DNA of 64,000 bases from Mycobacterium uberis (GCF_003408705.1 NZ_QAYL01000014.1:1-64000), one strand, 5' to 3'; numbered from the stretch's first letter, positions 43,130 to 55,233 are shown. Made by a program: numbers and translations. Notes: generated by a model from the sequence alone, not told the origin.

Positions 43130-43600
43130 TGTCACATAACTGTGTGCAATGAGAGTCGTATAGCACCATTAAGTTATCGCTCACCTCACGTATCATGGTT
43201 TTGGGCACTCGCTCTCTGATCCCCTCGGGATCAGAGAGCTTTCATGCCAATTTCGTCCTTGATCGGCAGAATGTCAAGGAAAATGACGCAGTCAACTCCG
43301 GCGGCTGCTGCGGTGACAGCGGCTTGCACGGAAAATCCCACTGGATGCTGTAACATCTCCGACCTTGATTCGGACCTCGTGCGGGTGGTCGGTGTCATCC
43401 CAAACAAAGATTGGCTGGATAAGCGCGGTCGAAGTCAGATGCACCTCGGCGGTGAGGCGACGCAGGGCCGGCGTACGCAGCAGCCGAAGAGGCCGATACG
43501 GATTGGCTGCCACTGACCGTGCTTTCCCATGGGTGGACGAACTACTCATGCGGGGTCCCTTAGTTCGATGTGATTCGAGGTAAATACCAAATCGATATGC
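43130..43600 (-). pseudogene. hemB: Delta-aminolevulinate dehydratase (HemB) N-terminal fragment
   Basis: On the complement: RPLRLLRTPALRRLTAEVHL, TSTALIQPIFVWDDTDHPHE (family LRxTPAMRRLVAETxLxxxxLILPxFV), then in other frames VQAAVTAAAAGVDCVIF, LPIKDEIGMKAL and SDPEGIRERVPKTMIREVSD, matching GIPxxKDEVGSxAxDPDGIxxRAIRxI. The zinc/Schiff-base half is missing. Since HemB makes porphobilinogen and is normally needed, a second intact copy is expected elsewhere; the KDEIG form suggests this is not the usual mycobacterial copy. Confidence 0.65.
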
Positions 43601-44849
43601 GCCAAGACTTCCGTATCGGGACGTGCGAACTAATATCCAGTGTATGGTTGCGCGGTGCAGTGCGCCGCGCGGAACCACACCTTGGTTTCGGTCGACTTCA
43701 ATAGCAACCTAAGAAGGTCCAGTAGTGGCAAGTTGAAAACTTTGCGAATTAGGTATTGCCAAACAGTTTCGACGGCAAATCCTGTCGCAGATATGAAGAC
43801 TGGAGCACCCCCAGAAAATGTATACATGGTCATGACGGTGAACTCATTTAGAAACTGTTCCGTGTTGTCGTTTATGGCTAACGTGGTCGCAGTAATTCTG
43901 TTCAGTATTAGTTCGTAACTTGTTAGCAGATTGTCGGCTCGGGAACATCGTGCATTCTCGTTTAGTAGCTTACGCAGGTCGGAGACTATTCCAATTAATA
44001 ACAAATCGAGTAAAGTAATTGGATGTGGTTATGCCAAGGCTCAGGAATGGGATGGTTGTCATGCTGGGTGTTGTGAATAGGATCGGGTTTCGGTCTGCGG
44101 CTATCACCCAGGCGTTGTATCCCTCATGCTCGGCTTACGCCGTCGTTGTCGGTGAAGGCCTGATTAAAGCGGAGTGCGATTACACCGTATATATACGTGT
44201 GTGTACGGGATATCGGTTGAATATGTGCGGTGTGGCAACGTGTAGATAAACCACTTCGGTACCAGGGTTGATGACAGATGCTGGTACCAGTCATATCAAT
44301 GCCCGGCAACGATAGTTTTATGCAACTAGACATTAATCGCATTCCTACCTGTAGGATTCGATATTTAGATGTTTCGTTGGGCAGATAGTGCAGTGGGTGT
44401 CTAGGAGAGAAGTGTTGATCAGTAACTACTATGTTACATAGTAGTTACTGATAAGCGATGCGACGTCACCCAGATACGCAGTAAAGCGACGAAGGTCGTT
44501 GTCTTGTAATACGTGAACCCCGAGTGCGCTACACGGAATCACGTAGTTGAGCATGGATTGCTTGTGTGTCTAAGTTATTCACACTGCGATACAGCGCACC
44601 CAATTAGCATGTAGCTTGCAGGGATTTGGAGTTCGACATCATTCGTTGAGGTGGTGACGTCGGGTCGGGTTGGGGTCGATCGCTGCTATCCTGGTACGAA
44701 GTTCGATCGCGGCCTCGGCCCCAATTAGCTGGGCCTCCGGTATCAGATAGGGTCTGTTGATCGAGATGAATTAGGAAAAGATGATTTTAGTGAAGCTGGT
44801 GAGGAACCGGAAATTAAGCTTTGCGCGAATGTCTCCGCGGTATATAGCA
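43601..44849. other. AT-rich desert
   Basis: About 1.2 kb with no recognised gene. Complement 44004-43630 and plus 44019-44249 are open but show no motif. It contains a perfect long palindrome (44418-44452), listed separately. Complement 44740-44640 reads NPYLIPEAQLIGAEAAIELR-like sequence that I could not place. Confidence 0.5.
44418..44452. repeat. Perfect 16-bp inverted repeat with 3-nt loop
   Basis: Arms 44418-44433 and 44437-44452 (ATCAGTAACTACTATG and its exact complement) flank TTA. The arms are AT-rich, no U-run follows, and no gene ends nearby, so it is not an obvious terminator. Confidence 0.97.
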
Positions 44850-45110
44850 CTACTGTACCGAGGTTACGGCGACGTCCTCGGGGTTGGAAGCTAGCTTGAT
44901 GGCGAGCGTTCGAAGGAGACCCAACGTGGACGGATCAGGGGTGGGCGGCGGGAATGCGGTGAACCACATTGTCACTACCCTACACGAGGGTAACGTCGAT
45001 GTCACTCTTGGCTGGTAGCAGTGTCGACAGTGCTCCAACCGGTCCTGCTCCGATAACAACAGCGTGTGATATCGCAGCTCCCGTCAATGGGTTTGGGCAA
45101 TCCAACGTTG
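44850..45110 (-). pseudogene. Dinucleotide-binding oxidoreductase N-terminal fragment
   Basis: The complement reads ISHAVVIGAGPVGALSTLLP and AKSDIDVTLV, a clear GxGxxG Rossmann start of an FAD- or NAD(P)-dependent enzyme, then a stop. A following frame (TLGLLRTLAIKLASNPEDVA) may continue it. Which enzyme is unknown. Confidence 0.45.
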
Positions 45111-45934
45111 AGTCTAAGCCAGACTTCCCTATACGAGTTTGATGTGTAGAACTCTTGCCCAGCAAACTGTTGTTTCGACGTAGCGATAGCATCTTGGGTG
45201 TGTATCCCAGTGCCTACGAAGGAGGTGGATATACTCAGAAATCTCAGTGTCGCACACAGTGGTGGTGATGTTTGCGGTGCTGATAAGGCGAACGAGCAGT
45301 CATGCTGGTGGTTGTGTCGACCACACGAATCACCGAATCGATACTGAAACTTGGGCTATTCCAGTACTTTTTCGATATTAGTGAGCCAATCAGGGTACGG
45401 GAACGCATCGTCGCACTGATGTCGCTGGTATCGATGACGTGGTGGCATAGTCAGGGAACAATCGTTACGGTGGTCGATACCGTACTTAGTCCAATATGTT
45501 CTAACACGGTGCGGAAATAGCACAAATCGGCGTCAAAACCCTCGGAAGAGTAGTTTCTGCTGCTAAAATTCATGATAGCGGTCAGCGGCATGCTTCCGAA
45601 ACGGATAATTACTGTGAAGATAACTTGGTGGTGTAGCGGTCGAGGTGTTGTCGCAATCCTAATATCACGATATCCGTCATACGTCGTACCGGATGTATCA
45701 AGAAGATGAATACATCACTGCCTAGTGCAAAATAGTCGCCTTCTACTGCTGTGTTGGCCGGTGGTATAATCAGCTCAACGTACGACTTGCGCCACTGTTC
45801 GTGAGGTGGACCCACATGAGGCGTCGGTTGCCACGGCCGAACCGTTCGGGCATTTTGCGGGTTTGATCCGAGGAGGTTCTTCGAAGTGTACCGGGAGTCG
45901 CCTTCGCGCCGGGCGGATTTGCTCAGTGGTGGTG
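45111..45934. other. No recognised gene
   Basis: Open stretches of 60-75 codons on both strands, none with a family motif. It lies between the AT-rich desert and the lipoprotein-rml block, and probably contains a synteny break relative to M. tuberculosis, where rmlC has a different downstream neighbour. Confidence 0.4.
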
Positions 45935-46438
45935 TTAGCGGCAGGTAGCTTCGATTTCGAAAGGCTTATGGATCTGCTGACCGGCGTTGTCCAAACCACT
46001 GGCTGTCCCGGTGATTTGGTATGTGTTGCCGTTCTTGGTGGCACTGGCGTTTTCGCCGGGGATGCCCTCGGCGAAGGCCATGACCACACCGTCGATGGCG
46101 CCGAGGCCGGCGTTGTGGACTACCGATGCGTCCGGTTCTAAACCAACAATGACGCCAGTGATCATGTCGCCGATCGCGATAGAGAATTTGCCGTTTATCG
46201 TCGAGCACACGACTGGACCACTGATGTTTTGTAGCTGGCTGCCGATGGTGACCTTTGTTTCTCCAGTTGTTGTGGCGGGAGTGCTGCTCGACACAGCGGT
46301 AGGGCTGGGTCCTGTTGTGACGCTCGACGCTGTGGTAGCACTTGACGATGGGGCGGGATTCTGGGTGCCCCCACCGCAGCCCGCCACGCCGACAATGATC
46401 GTGACGCTGCCAACGGCGACTAACAACCCAGGCCTCAC
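45935..46438 (-). CDS. LpqH-family (19-kDa antigen-like) lipoprotein
   Basis: 167 residues. Signal peptide MRPGLLVAVGSVTIIVGVAG with lipobox VAG-Cys21, then GGGT and a long Ser/Thr/Pro linker (about 30-60) likely to be glycosylated. The LpqH domain follows: VTIGSQLQNISGPVVCSTIN, GKFSIAIGDMITGVIVGLEP, VVMAFAEGIPGENASATKNG, YQITGTASGLDNAGQQIHKP, ending FEIEATC, with the conserved Cys pair. Triacylated, surface-exposed, a probable TLR2 ligand by analogy. The GTG start overlaps the rmlC stop by 4 bp, so translation is coupled to rmlC. A paralogue of M. tuberculosis LpqH; M. leprae has a similar gene beside rmlC, as I recall. Confidence 0.85.
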   Translation of the reverse strand: MRPGLLVAVGSVTIIVGVAGCGGGTQNPAPSSSATTASSVTTGPSPTAVSSSTPATTTGETKVTIGSQLQNISGPVVCSTINGKFSIAIGDMITGVIVGLEPDASVVHNAGLGAIDGVVMAFAEGIPGENASATKNGNTYQITGTASGLDNAGQQIHKPFEIEATCR

Positions 46439-47091
46439 CAGGATTCTTCTTTTTCAGTGGTAATTCGCGATGGCTGCGTCCGCTGTTTGCGGCCGAGCTC
46501 GACGATAAATCTCTGCGTCTCTTCCCAGGTCGGTAGTAGGCCAGATGTGCATACGTCGTCAAGGTTGGGGGCCGTGGCATCGCGCTCGGATAAATGCGGG
46601 TCAACGCCGTGGACCACCGGCCAATCGATTGCCAGGGTCGGATCTGTAGCGCAGACGGTGTGCTCGCGCGTTGGGTTGTATTCCGCGGAGCATAGGTACA
46701 TCACTGTCGAATTATCTTGCAATGCAAGGAATCCATGTGCTAGACCCTCGGAGATGTAGATGGTCTTCCGGTTGGAGCCGTTTAGCATAACGGAGGTCCA
46801 ATGGCCGAATGTTGGTGAACCCAAACGAATATCGGCGACAACATCAAAAACCGAACCGGACACGCAGGTCACATACTTGGCCTGGCTCGGTGGCACTTGC
46901 GCGAAATGCAGGCCACGCAGCACACCGGCCGAGGATACTGAGCAGTTGGCTTGCCGGACGTCTAAGCGGTGACCGGCGAATCCACTGAACTCACGGTCTG
47001 TGAGCCATTCAAAGAACATTCCGCGGGAATCGCCATGAATGATAGGAGTGATCTCCCAGGCACCCGGAATGTCCAGTTCGCGGACGTCCAT
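46435..47091 (-). CDS. rmlC: dTDP-4-dehydrorhamnose 3,5-epimerase
   Basis: Third enzyme of dTDP-L-rhamnose synthesis; rhamnose links arabinogalactan to peptidoglycan. 218 residues against about 202 in M. tuberculosis, the extra being a polar tail (RKQRTQPSRITTEKEESW). Cupin core: MDVRELDIPGAWEITPIIHG, DSRGMFFEWL, GVLRGLHFAQVPPSQAKYV with the catalytic His, GSVFDVVADIRLGSPTFGHW, AHGFLALQDNSTVMYLCSAE. ATG start two bases after the rmlB stop (operon). The tail reads over the region where the next gene begins, a sign that the original stop was lost. Confidence 0.95.
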   Translation of the reverse strand: MDVRELDIPGAWEITPIIHGDSRGMFFEWLTDREFSGFAGHRLDVRQANCSVSSAGVLRGLHFAQVPPSQAKYVTCVSGSVFDVVADIRLGSPTFGHWTSVMLNGSNRKTIYISEGLAHGFLALQDNSTVMYLCSAEYNPTREHTVCATDPTLAIDWPVVHGVDPHLSERDATAPNLDDVCTSGLLPTWEETQRFIVELGRKQRTQPSRITTEKEESW

Positions 47092-47092
47092 G

Positions 47093-48097
<1,005 letters not shown>

Positions 48098-48149
48098 CTA
48101 GCGGAGCCCTAGCCAAGTCAAGGTCCGGTCACGAATCGGTTCAAGCGAC

Positions 48150-48890
48150 CCGGCCAGTGTTGTCATCCGTGGTGAGGATTTGAACCGGGATATGATCAGC
48201 GCCGGTCACCTGATCGTTGTCCGACCGGGTGACTTCTTTGTCGGAAAGGCCTAGCCGCTTTCAGATTTTTGTGGTAGATAGCCAGGGACCTACATGTCAA
48301 GCGCCTTACGACCCACCGCGTGGGTTTGGTTGGTGGTCAGTACCACTTTAGTGTTCAGGCGTCACGAACGCCGGCCGACGAGTTTACCGGCTTATGCGGT
48401 GGTTCTGGCTTGGTGAGGTTACGGGTGCATCTTGGCGCTGCGTTTGCGCCGTGAAGCACGAGGACCCAACGCCGTGACCACCCGGTCTTTGGCGGGCACG
48501 CAAAAGTCGTTGCATTTGTCCCGGCATGCTACCGCCGCACTGCAGTATTCGTGAGTCGCCTATGGATGGCCGACACCGATACCGCGGGAGTAACGATCCA
48601 GGTAGGCCTTAATCAATCCGATGAAACTACTCGGCCACTGGCTTGGCGGGTGTCGACCCAGGTAAATGTTGATAATGTCAGTGACCACTTGCAGCGTGGT
48701 CGTTGCCTCGAGGATTGGTTCGACCCAAGCCAGCTCGGCGGGCGGTGAGTCATACTACTCAGACGGCTCCGCAGCCTAACGACTCGATATTCTTGGGTAT
48801 TACCACCCCGCGTCCAAACGATCCGAACCGGCCTAGATGGGGCTTCTCGGCTTTCGCACTGGCATGCGCATTGGTCTCAGAGTCGGTCAT
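48150..48890 (-). pseudogene. F420-type luciferase-like oxidoreductase pseudogene (Rv3463-like)
   Basis: Starts at 48890 on the complement: MTDSETNAHASAKAEKPHLG, RFGSFGRGVVIP, NIESLGCGAV. After a shift come PPAELAWVEPILEATTTLQV, VTDIINIYLGRH and YSRGIGVGHP, stop, ATHEY (normally GRFLLGIGVGHPEATxEY). Then VPAKDRVVTALGPRASRRKR and RLNTKVVLTTNQTHAVGRKA, LDM, stop, at the C-terminus. Many stops and shifts. Lies between rmlB and infA, where M. tuberculosis has Rv3463. Confidence 0.8.
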
Positions 48891-49145
48891 GGTGTCACCA
48901 AACTGGTGGCGTGCTATACTTGAACTTCAAGATTAACTCGCCTGGTGTCATGCATTCAGCGGCAATTTTGGTGAAGCCGAATGATGGAGTAAAGTAGGGC
49001 AACGGTGCTTCATTGCCCCTGCTTTTTGCGTGTTCAGTCCTGGAATTTTCCTGCTACCGGCCCGCGTTTGAAGTTGGTGTGAATGCTGCGCCGGTCCGGG
49101 CACTTAGAGTGGAACGAGCGGGAAGACAAGGACAGCCGGTAAGTA

Positions 49146-49367
49146 ATGGCCAAGAGGGACGGCGCCATCGAGGTCGAGGGTCGCGTGGTCGAACCCCTGC
49201 CCAATGCGATGTTTCGTATTGAGCTGGAGAACGGTCACAAGGTCCTCGCCCACATCAGTGGCAAGATGCGGCAGCATTACATCCGCATCCTGCCCGAGGA
49301 CCGGGTAGTGGTGGAGTTGTCGCCCTATGATCTGTCTCGGGGACGCATTGTGTACCGGTACAAGTAA
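49146..49367 (+). CDS. infA: Translation initiation factor IF-1
   Basis: 73 residues, one OB-fold, nearly identical to the mycobacterial protein: [60 protein letters not shown]. Binds the 30S A site with IF-2 and IF-3. First gene of the alpha operon; rpmJ starts 38 bp later. The 255 bp before it are free of genes (48891-49145) and probably hold the operon promoter. Confidence 0.98.
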   Translation: MAKRDGAIEVEGRVVEPLPNAMFRIELENGHKVLAHISGKMRQHYIRILPEDRVVVELSPYDLSRGRIVYRYK

Positions 49368-49405
49368 CGAGAACGCCCAGACCAGAGAACAGGATCGAGA
49401 CTGCG

Positions 49406-49519
49406 GTGAAGGTGAACCCGAGCGTAAAGCCCATGTGTGACAAGTGCCGGGTGATCCGTCGGCACGGGCGGGTCATGGTGATCTGCGCGGATCCACGTCA
49501 TAAGCAGCGGCAAGGGTAG
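49406..49519 (+). CDS. rpmJ: 50S ribosomal protein L36
   Basis: 37 codons, GTG start, [20 protein letters not shown]. Zinc-type L36 with Cys11, Cys14, Cys27 and His32. Small enough to be missed by gene finders. Sits between infA and rpsM as in all mycobacteria. Confidence 0.97.
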   Translation: MKVNPSVKPMCDKCRVIRRHGRVMVICADPRHKQRQG

Positions 49520-49705
49520 CTCTGGCGCAAGCAACTGAATGCAGACCTCCCAATGCCATTGCGCGGCTGGTATCAATCAGATGGGCCGCTCAGCCATGCC
49601 CGGACGGAGGCCGGGGCCCGCACCCAAAGTCTTTAAATTTTGGGCGCAGGGAACGGACTGGGACCAAACCTCCGCTTGAGATAGATAAATGAGGAAACGC
49701 CACCC

Positions 49706-50080
49706 ATGGCTCGACTAGTCGGCGTCGACTTGCCGCGCGACAAGCGGATGGAGGTCGCCCTGACCTACATCTATGGCATTGGCCGCACCCGCTCCAACGA
49801 AATCTTGGAGGCCGCCGGCATTGACCGGAACCTACGGACCAGGGATCTCACCGATGACCAGCTGACTCATCTGCGCGACTACATCGAAGCCAACTTCAAG
49901 GTGGAAGGTGACTTGCGTCGCGAAGTGCAGGCCGACATCCGCCGCAAGATGGAGATCGGCTGCTATCAAGGTCTGCGGCACCGCCACGGCCTGCCGGTGC
50001 GCGGCCAGCGGACCAAGACCAATGCGCGGACCCGCAAAGGCCCTAAGCGCACCATCGCAGGCAAGAAGAAAGCCAGATAA
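49706..50080 (+). CDS. rpsM: 30S ribosomal protein S13
   Basis: 124 residues, head of the small subunit, contacting P-site tRNA with its basic tail ([17 protein letters not shown]). [20 protein letters not shown] and [19 protein letters not shown] are family signatures. ATG after GAGGAAACG. It follows a 186-bp gap after rpmJ that could carry a secondary promoter. rpsK begins 3 bp after its stop. Confidence 0.98.
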   Translation: MARLVGVDLPRDKRMEVALTYIYGIGRTRSNEILEAAGIDRNLRTRDLTDDQLTHLRDYIEANFKVEGDLRREVQADIRRKMEIGCYQGLRHRHGLPVRGQRTKTNARTRKGPKRTIAGKKKAR

Positions 50081-50083
50081 CCC

Positions 50084-50500
50084 ATGTCACCGAAGAAGGT
50101 AAGCGGGGCGAGTCCTAAGAAGGGACAGAAGACCCGTAAGCGGGAAAAGAAGAACATCCCGCACGGTGCAGCGCATATCAAGAGCACCTTCAACAACACA
50201 ATCGTGACCATCACTGACCCGCAGGGCAACGTCATTGCTTGGGCGTCATCGGGCCATGTTGGTTTCAAGGGCTCACGGAAATCAACCCCGTTCGCTGCGC
50301 AGTTGGCCGCCGAGAACGCTGCACGCAAAGCTCAGGAGCACGGAGTGCGCAAGGTTGATGTCTTCGTGAAGGGCCCGGGTTCGGGTCGGGAGACCGCGAT
50401 CCGGTCGCTCCAGGCCGCTGGTCTGGAGGTCGGCGCGATTGCCGACGTCACTCCCCAGCCGCACAATGGCTGCCGTCCGCCCAAGCGTAGAAGGGTCTAG
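50084..50500 (+). CDS. rpsK: 30S ribosomal protein S11
   Basis: 138 residues, platform of the 30S subunit. Basic N-terminus ([20 protein letters not shown]), then [60 protein letters not shown] and the C-terminal [18 protein letters not shown]. Third ribosomal-protein gene of the operon, tightly spaced (9 bp to rpsD). Confidence 0.98.
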   Translation: MSPKKVSGASPKKGQKTRKREKKNIPHGAAHIKSTFNNTIVTITDPQGNVIAWASSGHVGFKGSRKSTPFAAQLAAENAARKAQEHGVRKVDVFVKGPGSGRETAIRSLQAAGLEVGAIADVTPQPHNGCRPPKRRRV

Positions 50501-50509
50501 GAGATAATC

Positions 50510-51115
50510 ATGGCTCGTTACACTGGACCCATCACTCGCAAATCACGCCGGTTTCGCATCGACCTCGTCGGCGGCGACCAGGCGTTCGAGAAGCGTCCCT
50601 ACCCGCCTGGCCAACATGGCCGTGCGCGGATCAAGGAAAGTGAATACCTCCTGCAGCTACAGGAGAAACAGAAGGCTCGCTTCACCTACGGCGTCATGGA
50701 AAAGCAGTTCCGTCGCTACTACGAAGAGGCTGTGCGGCAGCCCGGTAAGACGGGTGAGGAACTGCTGAAGATCCTGGAAAGCCGGCTCGACAACGTGATC
50801 TATCGCGCTGGGCTGGCACGTACCCGCCGGATGGCTCGTCAGCTGGTCAACCACGGGCACTTCAGTGTCAATGGTATGCATGTCAACGTCCCCAGCTACC
50901 GGGTCTCACAATACGACATAATCGATGTGCGGGGTAAGTCGTTCAACACGGTGCCGTTCCAGATCGCGCGGGAGACGGCGGGTGACCGACCGATCCCGAG
51001 TTGGCTCCAGGTCGTCGGCGAATGTCAGCGTGTCCTGATTCACCAATTACCTGAGCGTGCGCAGATCGATGTGCCGCTCACTGAGCAGCTGATTGTCGAG
51101 TACTACTCGAAGTAA
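50510..51115 (+). CDS. rpsD: 30S ribosomal protein S4
   Basis: 201 residues, an assembly-initiating 16S rRNA binder and decoding-fidelity protein. MARYTGPITRKSRRFRIDLV start without zinc Cys residues (the zinc-independent form). KRPYPPGQHGRARIKESEYL, then the S4 RNA-binding domain LESRLDNVIYRAGLARTRRM, ARQLVNHGHFSVNGMHVNVP. ATG after AGGAGATAATC. rpoA follows after 86 bp. Confidence 0.98.
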   Translation: MARYTGPITRKSRRFRIDLVGGDQAFEKRPYPPGQHGRARIKESEYLLQLQEKQKARFTYGVMEKQFRRYYEEAVRQPGKTGEELLKILESRLDNVIYRAGLARTRRMARQLVNHGHFSVNGMHVNVPSYRVSQYDIIDVRGKSFNTVPFQIARETAGDRPIPSWLQVVGECQRVLIHQLPERAQIDVPLTEQLIVEYYSK

Positions 51116-51153
51116 AATGCAGACTTCATACCGCCGCATTCGCACCGGTATGA

Positions 51154-52245
<1,092 letters not shown>

Positions 52246-52276
52246 AGCCTTTCGTATCTAGACAGGAGCGCCAGCA

Positions 52277-52789
52277 ATGCCCAAACCCACCAAGGGCTCT
52301 CGCCTCGGCGGATCGTCTTCGCACCAGAAGGCCCTTCTGGCTAACCTGGCCACGTCGCTGTTCGAGCATGGCCGGATCAAGACGACAGAGTCGAAGGCTC
52401 GGGCGCTGCGACCGTACGCGGAGAAACTGATCACGCATGCGAAAAAGGGCACGCTGCACAACCGTCGAGAGGTCCTGAAGAAGATTCGCGATAAAGACGT
52501 GGTGCACGCCTTGTTCGCGGAGATTGGGCCTTTTTTCGCCGACCGCGAGGGCGGGTACACTCGTATCATCAAAATCGAGGCGCGCAAGGGGGACAACGCT
52601 CCGATGGCTGTGATCGAACTGGTGCGGGAGAAGACAGTAACATCCGAGGCTGGCCGGGCCCGTCGGATGGCCGTCACTTCGGCCAAAACCACGCAGGCCC
52701 AAGAGAAGCTGGACCAGACGGAGGTGACTGAAGCGGCGTCGACCGAGGAGGGCCCCGCCAGTGAGCCTAACGAGGTCGCCGAAAATTAG
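52277..52789 (+). CDS. rplQ: 50S ribosomal protein L17
   Basis: 170 residues. The core [20 protein letters not shown] to about residue 115 ([20 protein letters not shown]) is standard. The actinobacterial C-terminal extension is acidic ([20 protein letters not shown]) and sits near the exit tunnel. ATG after AGGAGCGCC. Its last 29 bp overlap truA. Confidence 0.98.
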   Translation: MPKPTKGSRLGGSSSHQKALLANLATSLFEHGRIKTTESKARALRPYAEKLITHAKKGTLHNRREVLKKIRDKDVVHALFAEIGPFFADREGGYTRIIKIEARKGDNAPMAVIELVREKTVTSEAGRARRMAVTSAKTTQAQEKLDQTEVTEAASTEEGPASEPNEVAEN

Positions 52790-53630
52790 TGAGGATGTCC
52801 GTCTTAGGCTCGACATTGCCTACGAAGGAACCGATTTCGCAGGCTGGGCGGTCCAGACTGGACAGCGCACGGTCGCTGGCGTACTTGATGAAGCGTTGAC
52901 GACTATTTTCCGCACGCCGGTGCGGCTGCGCGCCGCTGGGCGTACCGACGCCGGTGTACATGCCACCGGGCAGGTGGCCCACGTCGATATTTCCTGCGCC
53001 GCCTTGTCGAAGGTCTATCCACGTTCACCACGCGCCGGTGATCCGGAATTCCTGCCGCTGCTACGGCGCCTAGGTCGGTTCCTGCCCGCTGATGTACGAG
53101 TCCTCGATATCTCCCGTACACCAGTAGGTTTCGATGCCAGGTTCTCAGCTTTGCGGCGTCACTACCGGTATCGACTGTCGACAGCGCCGTACGGTGTGCA
53201 ACCACACCAGGCGCGCTACGTAACTGCCTGGCCGCGTGACCTGGACCTGGCTGCAATGTCAGCTGCATCGCGAGATTTGCTGGGGTTGCATGACTTTGCG
53301 GCGTTCTGCCGTCATCGCGACGGCGCCACCGCCATACGTGAACTGCAGCGGTTGGACTGGTCGCGGGATGGTTACTTGATCACCGCGCATGTCACCGCTG
53401 ATGCATTTTGCTGGTCGATGGTAAGGTCACTGGTAGGAGCGTTGCTGGCTGTTGGCGACCACCGGCGGACCACCGGCTGGTGCGGTGAATTGCTCACCGC
53501 GGCAAGCCGGTCCAGCGACTTCGTGGCAGCGCCGCCGCACGGATTGACATTGATCCGTGTCGACTATCCACCCGACGATGAACTGGCTGCGCGGGCGCTG
53601 ATTACCCGGGACCTGCGCTCGTCGAGCTAG
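52761..53630 (+). CDS. truA: tRNA pseudouridine synthase A
   Basis: Makes pseudouridine at positions 38-40 of the tRNA anticodon arm. 289 residues. Catalytic Asp63 in [34 protein letters not shown] at the start, [20 protein letters not shown] and [20 protein letters not shown] later, [15 protein letters not shown] near the end. GTG start within the rplQ end (29-bp overlap). Last gene of the alpha operon; a dead convergent cutinase follows. Confidence 0.96.
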   Translation: MSLTRSPKISEDVRLRLDIAYEGTDFAGWAVQTGQRTVAGVLDEALTTIFRTPVRLRAAGRTDAGVHATGQVAHVDISCAALSKVYPRSPRAGDPEFLPLLRRLGRFLPADVRVLDISRTPVGFDARFSALRRHYRYRLSTAPYGVQPHQARYVTAWPRDLDLAAMSAASRDLLGLHDFAAFCRHRDGATAIRELQRLDWSRDGYLITAHVTADAFCWSMVRSLVGALLAVGDHRRTTGWCGELLTAASRSSDFVAAPPHGLTLIRVDYPPDDELAARALITRDLRSSS

Positions 53631-53639
53631 ATCTTATGG

Positions 53640-54465
53640 GCGACGAAACTTGCGGCCTGGCTGGTCGGTGCACCTGCATCGCTTCGGTTTTCCGGAGGGA
53701 CTAGGCATTAGCAGCTGCGGCCCACACCGGGCACTTGGATGGCCGTATTCGGCCAGCAACCTGGACTCAACAAAAGCCGCTGCCTGGGTGGTGTGTACAC
53801 GGGGACGTAGCCCTCGGTGTGTCCGTGCCAACTCGTTGCCCGGACTGGCATGGCACATCGGGTCGTTGGGATTACATAAGTCGATCGCCTCGGCAGCGAT
53901 CTGTCAGCACGGTCGGCCACATTGCCGAAAACGGCGACCGTCGCCACTTTGTCAGCGTATTGGGCTGGTAAAGTCCTTCCCCAGTTGATGCCGCCAATCG
54001 GAACCCTGCTGACAAAGTCGATCATATCTGCACTCTAATGAATAGCCGTCCGGCACCAAACCGGGTATTGAGGCATGATGACACCATGGATTTGACGTGT
54101 TAAATTATGTCGTTGGTGCCGTTATCGGTATGCAGTTACAAGCGGCTGGCGGCATAGTTCACCGCGTACACCCGGATGTTCATAACTGGTTTGCTCGCGC
54201 AGCGAGTCGACGAATATTTCGTCGACCTGGCCGATGCCTAATACCGCAGGCAAAGACCGCACTCGGCGGCTGGGCAGTCGTCTACGCAGGCCACCGGGAC
54301 CGTGCGCCGGGTGATGGACGATATGGCAGTAGCGACTAGAGCGGGTGATGCCCAAGCCGATCCAGCACTGTATATGACGATCATACACGCCGAAATTTTA
54401 CCCGTAACCAGACTGGAACAAACATTGCGGCTGTGGATGGATGACGCAGCAACGTTGGTTTGCAA
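53640..54465 (-). pseudogene. Cutinase-like esterase pseudogene
   Basis: On the complement, from about 54465: CVDDCPAAECGLCLRY, STKYSSTRCASKPVMNIRVY, AVNYAASRL, stop, LHTDNGTNDII, stop, HVKSMVSSCLNTRF, then GGINWGRTLPAQYADKVATV, AVFGNVADRADRSLP, MCHASPGNELARTH and VYTTQAAAFVESRLL-like pieces. This is the Culp cutinase family, where the nucleophile loop GGYSQGA has decayed (GAGRLFIR). Matches the cut3/cut4 genes of M. tuberculosis near truA. Confidence 0.88.
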
Positions 54466-55233
54466 CCTACCGTGAGGTCCAACGCGGCCGGAACGGATTT
54501 GGGAGAAGATGATGCGTCATCCGAGCAGGATTGGTTCAACACCAGAATCCGCGTTACCTCGGATACCGTTCTCCGTCAACGTCGTCGATGCAGCCGCAAC
54601 AGAGGCGCCACGTTGAGACGGCTGGTAGCGCATAGCCCGCATAGCCATCAGACCGCTGGACTTCTCGGGTTGCGCTCCTCCAAGATAGCGACGATCGTTG
54701 ATATCAGCGTCACTACGGGCGCCACGGCAGGCAGAGTCATAGTCGATGACGGCGGTGTCGTACTGACCTGAGATGCAGTACAGGCTCTGGATCGGATGCG
54801 GATAACAGTGCCCTTTTCGAACTCGGATTGACGGCACCGTAACCCGTTTCCGATCTTTGGGTATCCTGTTGTTCAGAGGCGAGGTGCCTCCGGTTGTTGT
54901 GCTGATTATCGCCGTTCCACGGTGGTAGGTTAGATATGACTAACGAGTTGCCAGCGACGTTCGCGATGGTGGATATCGCGATTCCTCCATCGCCGGTGTT
55001 ACTGCGGTCGCTATCGTCAGACTCTATTGCTATTGCTTTATGGAGCAGTCCGGATCAACATCAGATACCATAGAGCCGGCACAGAGAACAGGACGACCTG
55101 TCCGAGGGGCGTGACCAGGCGGTGCAGTCCGCTTACGCGGTGAGATAAGCCAAACCGTGAAATCGGATGGAAACGAATTGGGTGTCGACGTGGTCATATT
55201 TTAGTATCAACATAGCGACCGGAAGGTAATTAG
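54466..55233. other. Unassigned region, site of lost ESX-4 genes
   Basis: No recognisable gene in about 770 bp. In M. tuberculosis eccB4, mycP4, eccD4, eccC4 and Rv3446c lie between the cutinases and esxU; here at least 8 kb of that cluster is missing. A plus frame with VPPVVVLIIAVPRW (about 54880-54930) may be a scrap of it. Confidence 0.5.

Noticed and set aside
43211-43239. Perfect 13-bp hairpin with a CTC loop that looks like a terminator
   Set aside because: It lies inside the hemB remnant, where the complement encodes SDPEGIRER, and no gene ends next to it. Most likely a coding sequence that happens to be palindromic.
46195-46604. Long Arg-rich frames over the lipoprotein and rmlC
   Set aside because: They overlap two well-supported genes in other frames and have low-complexity basic composition.
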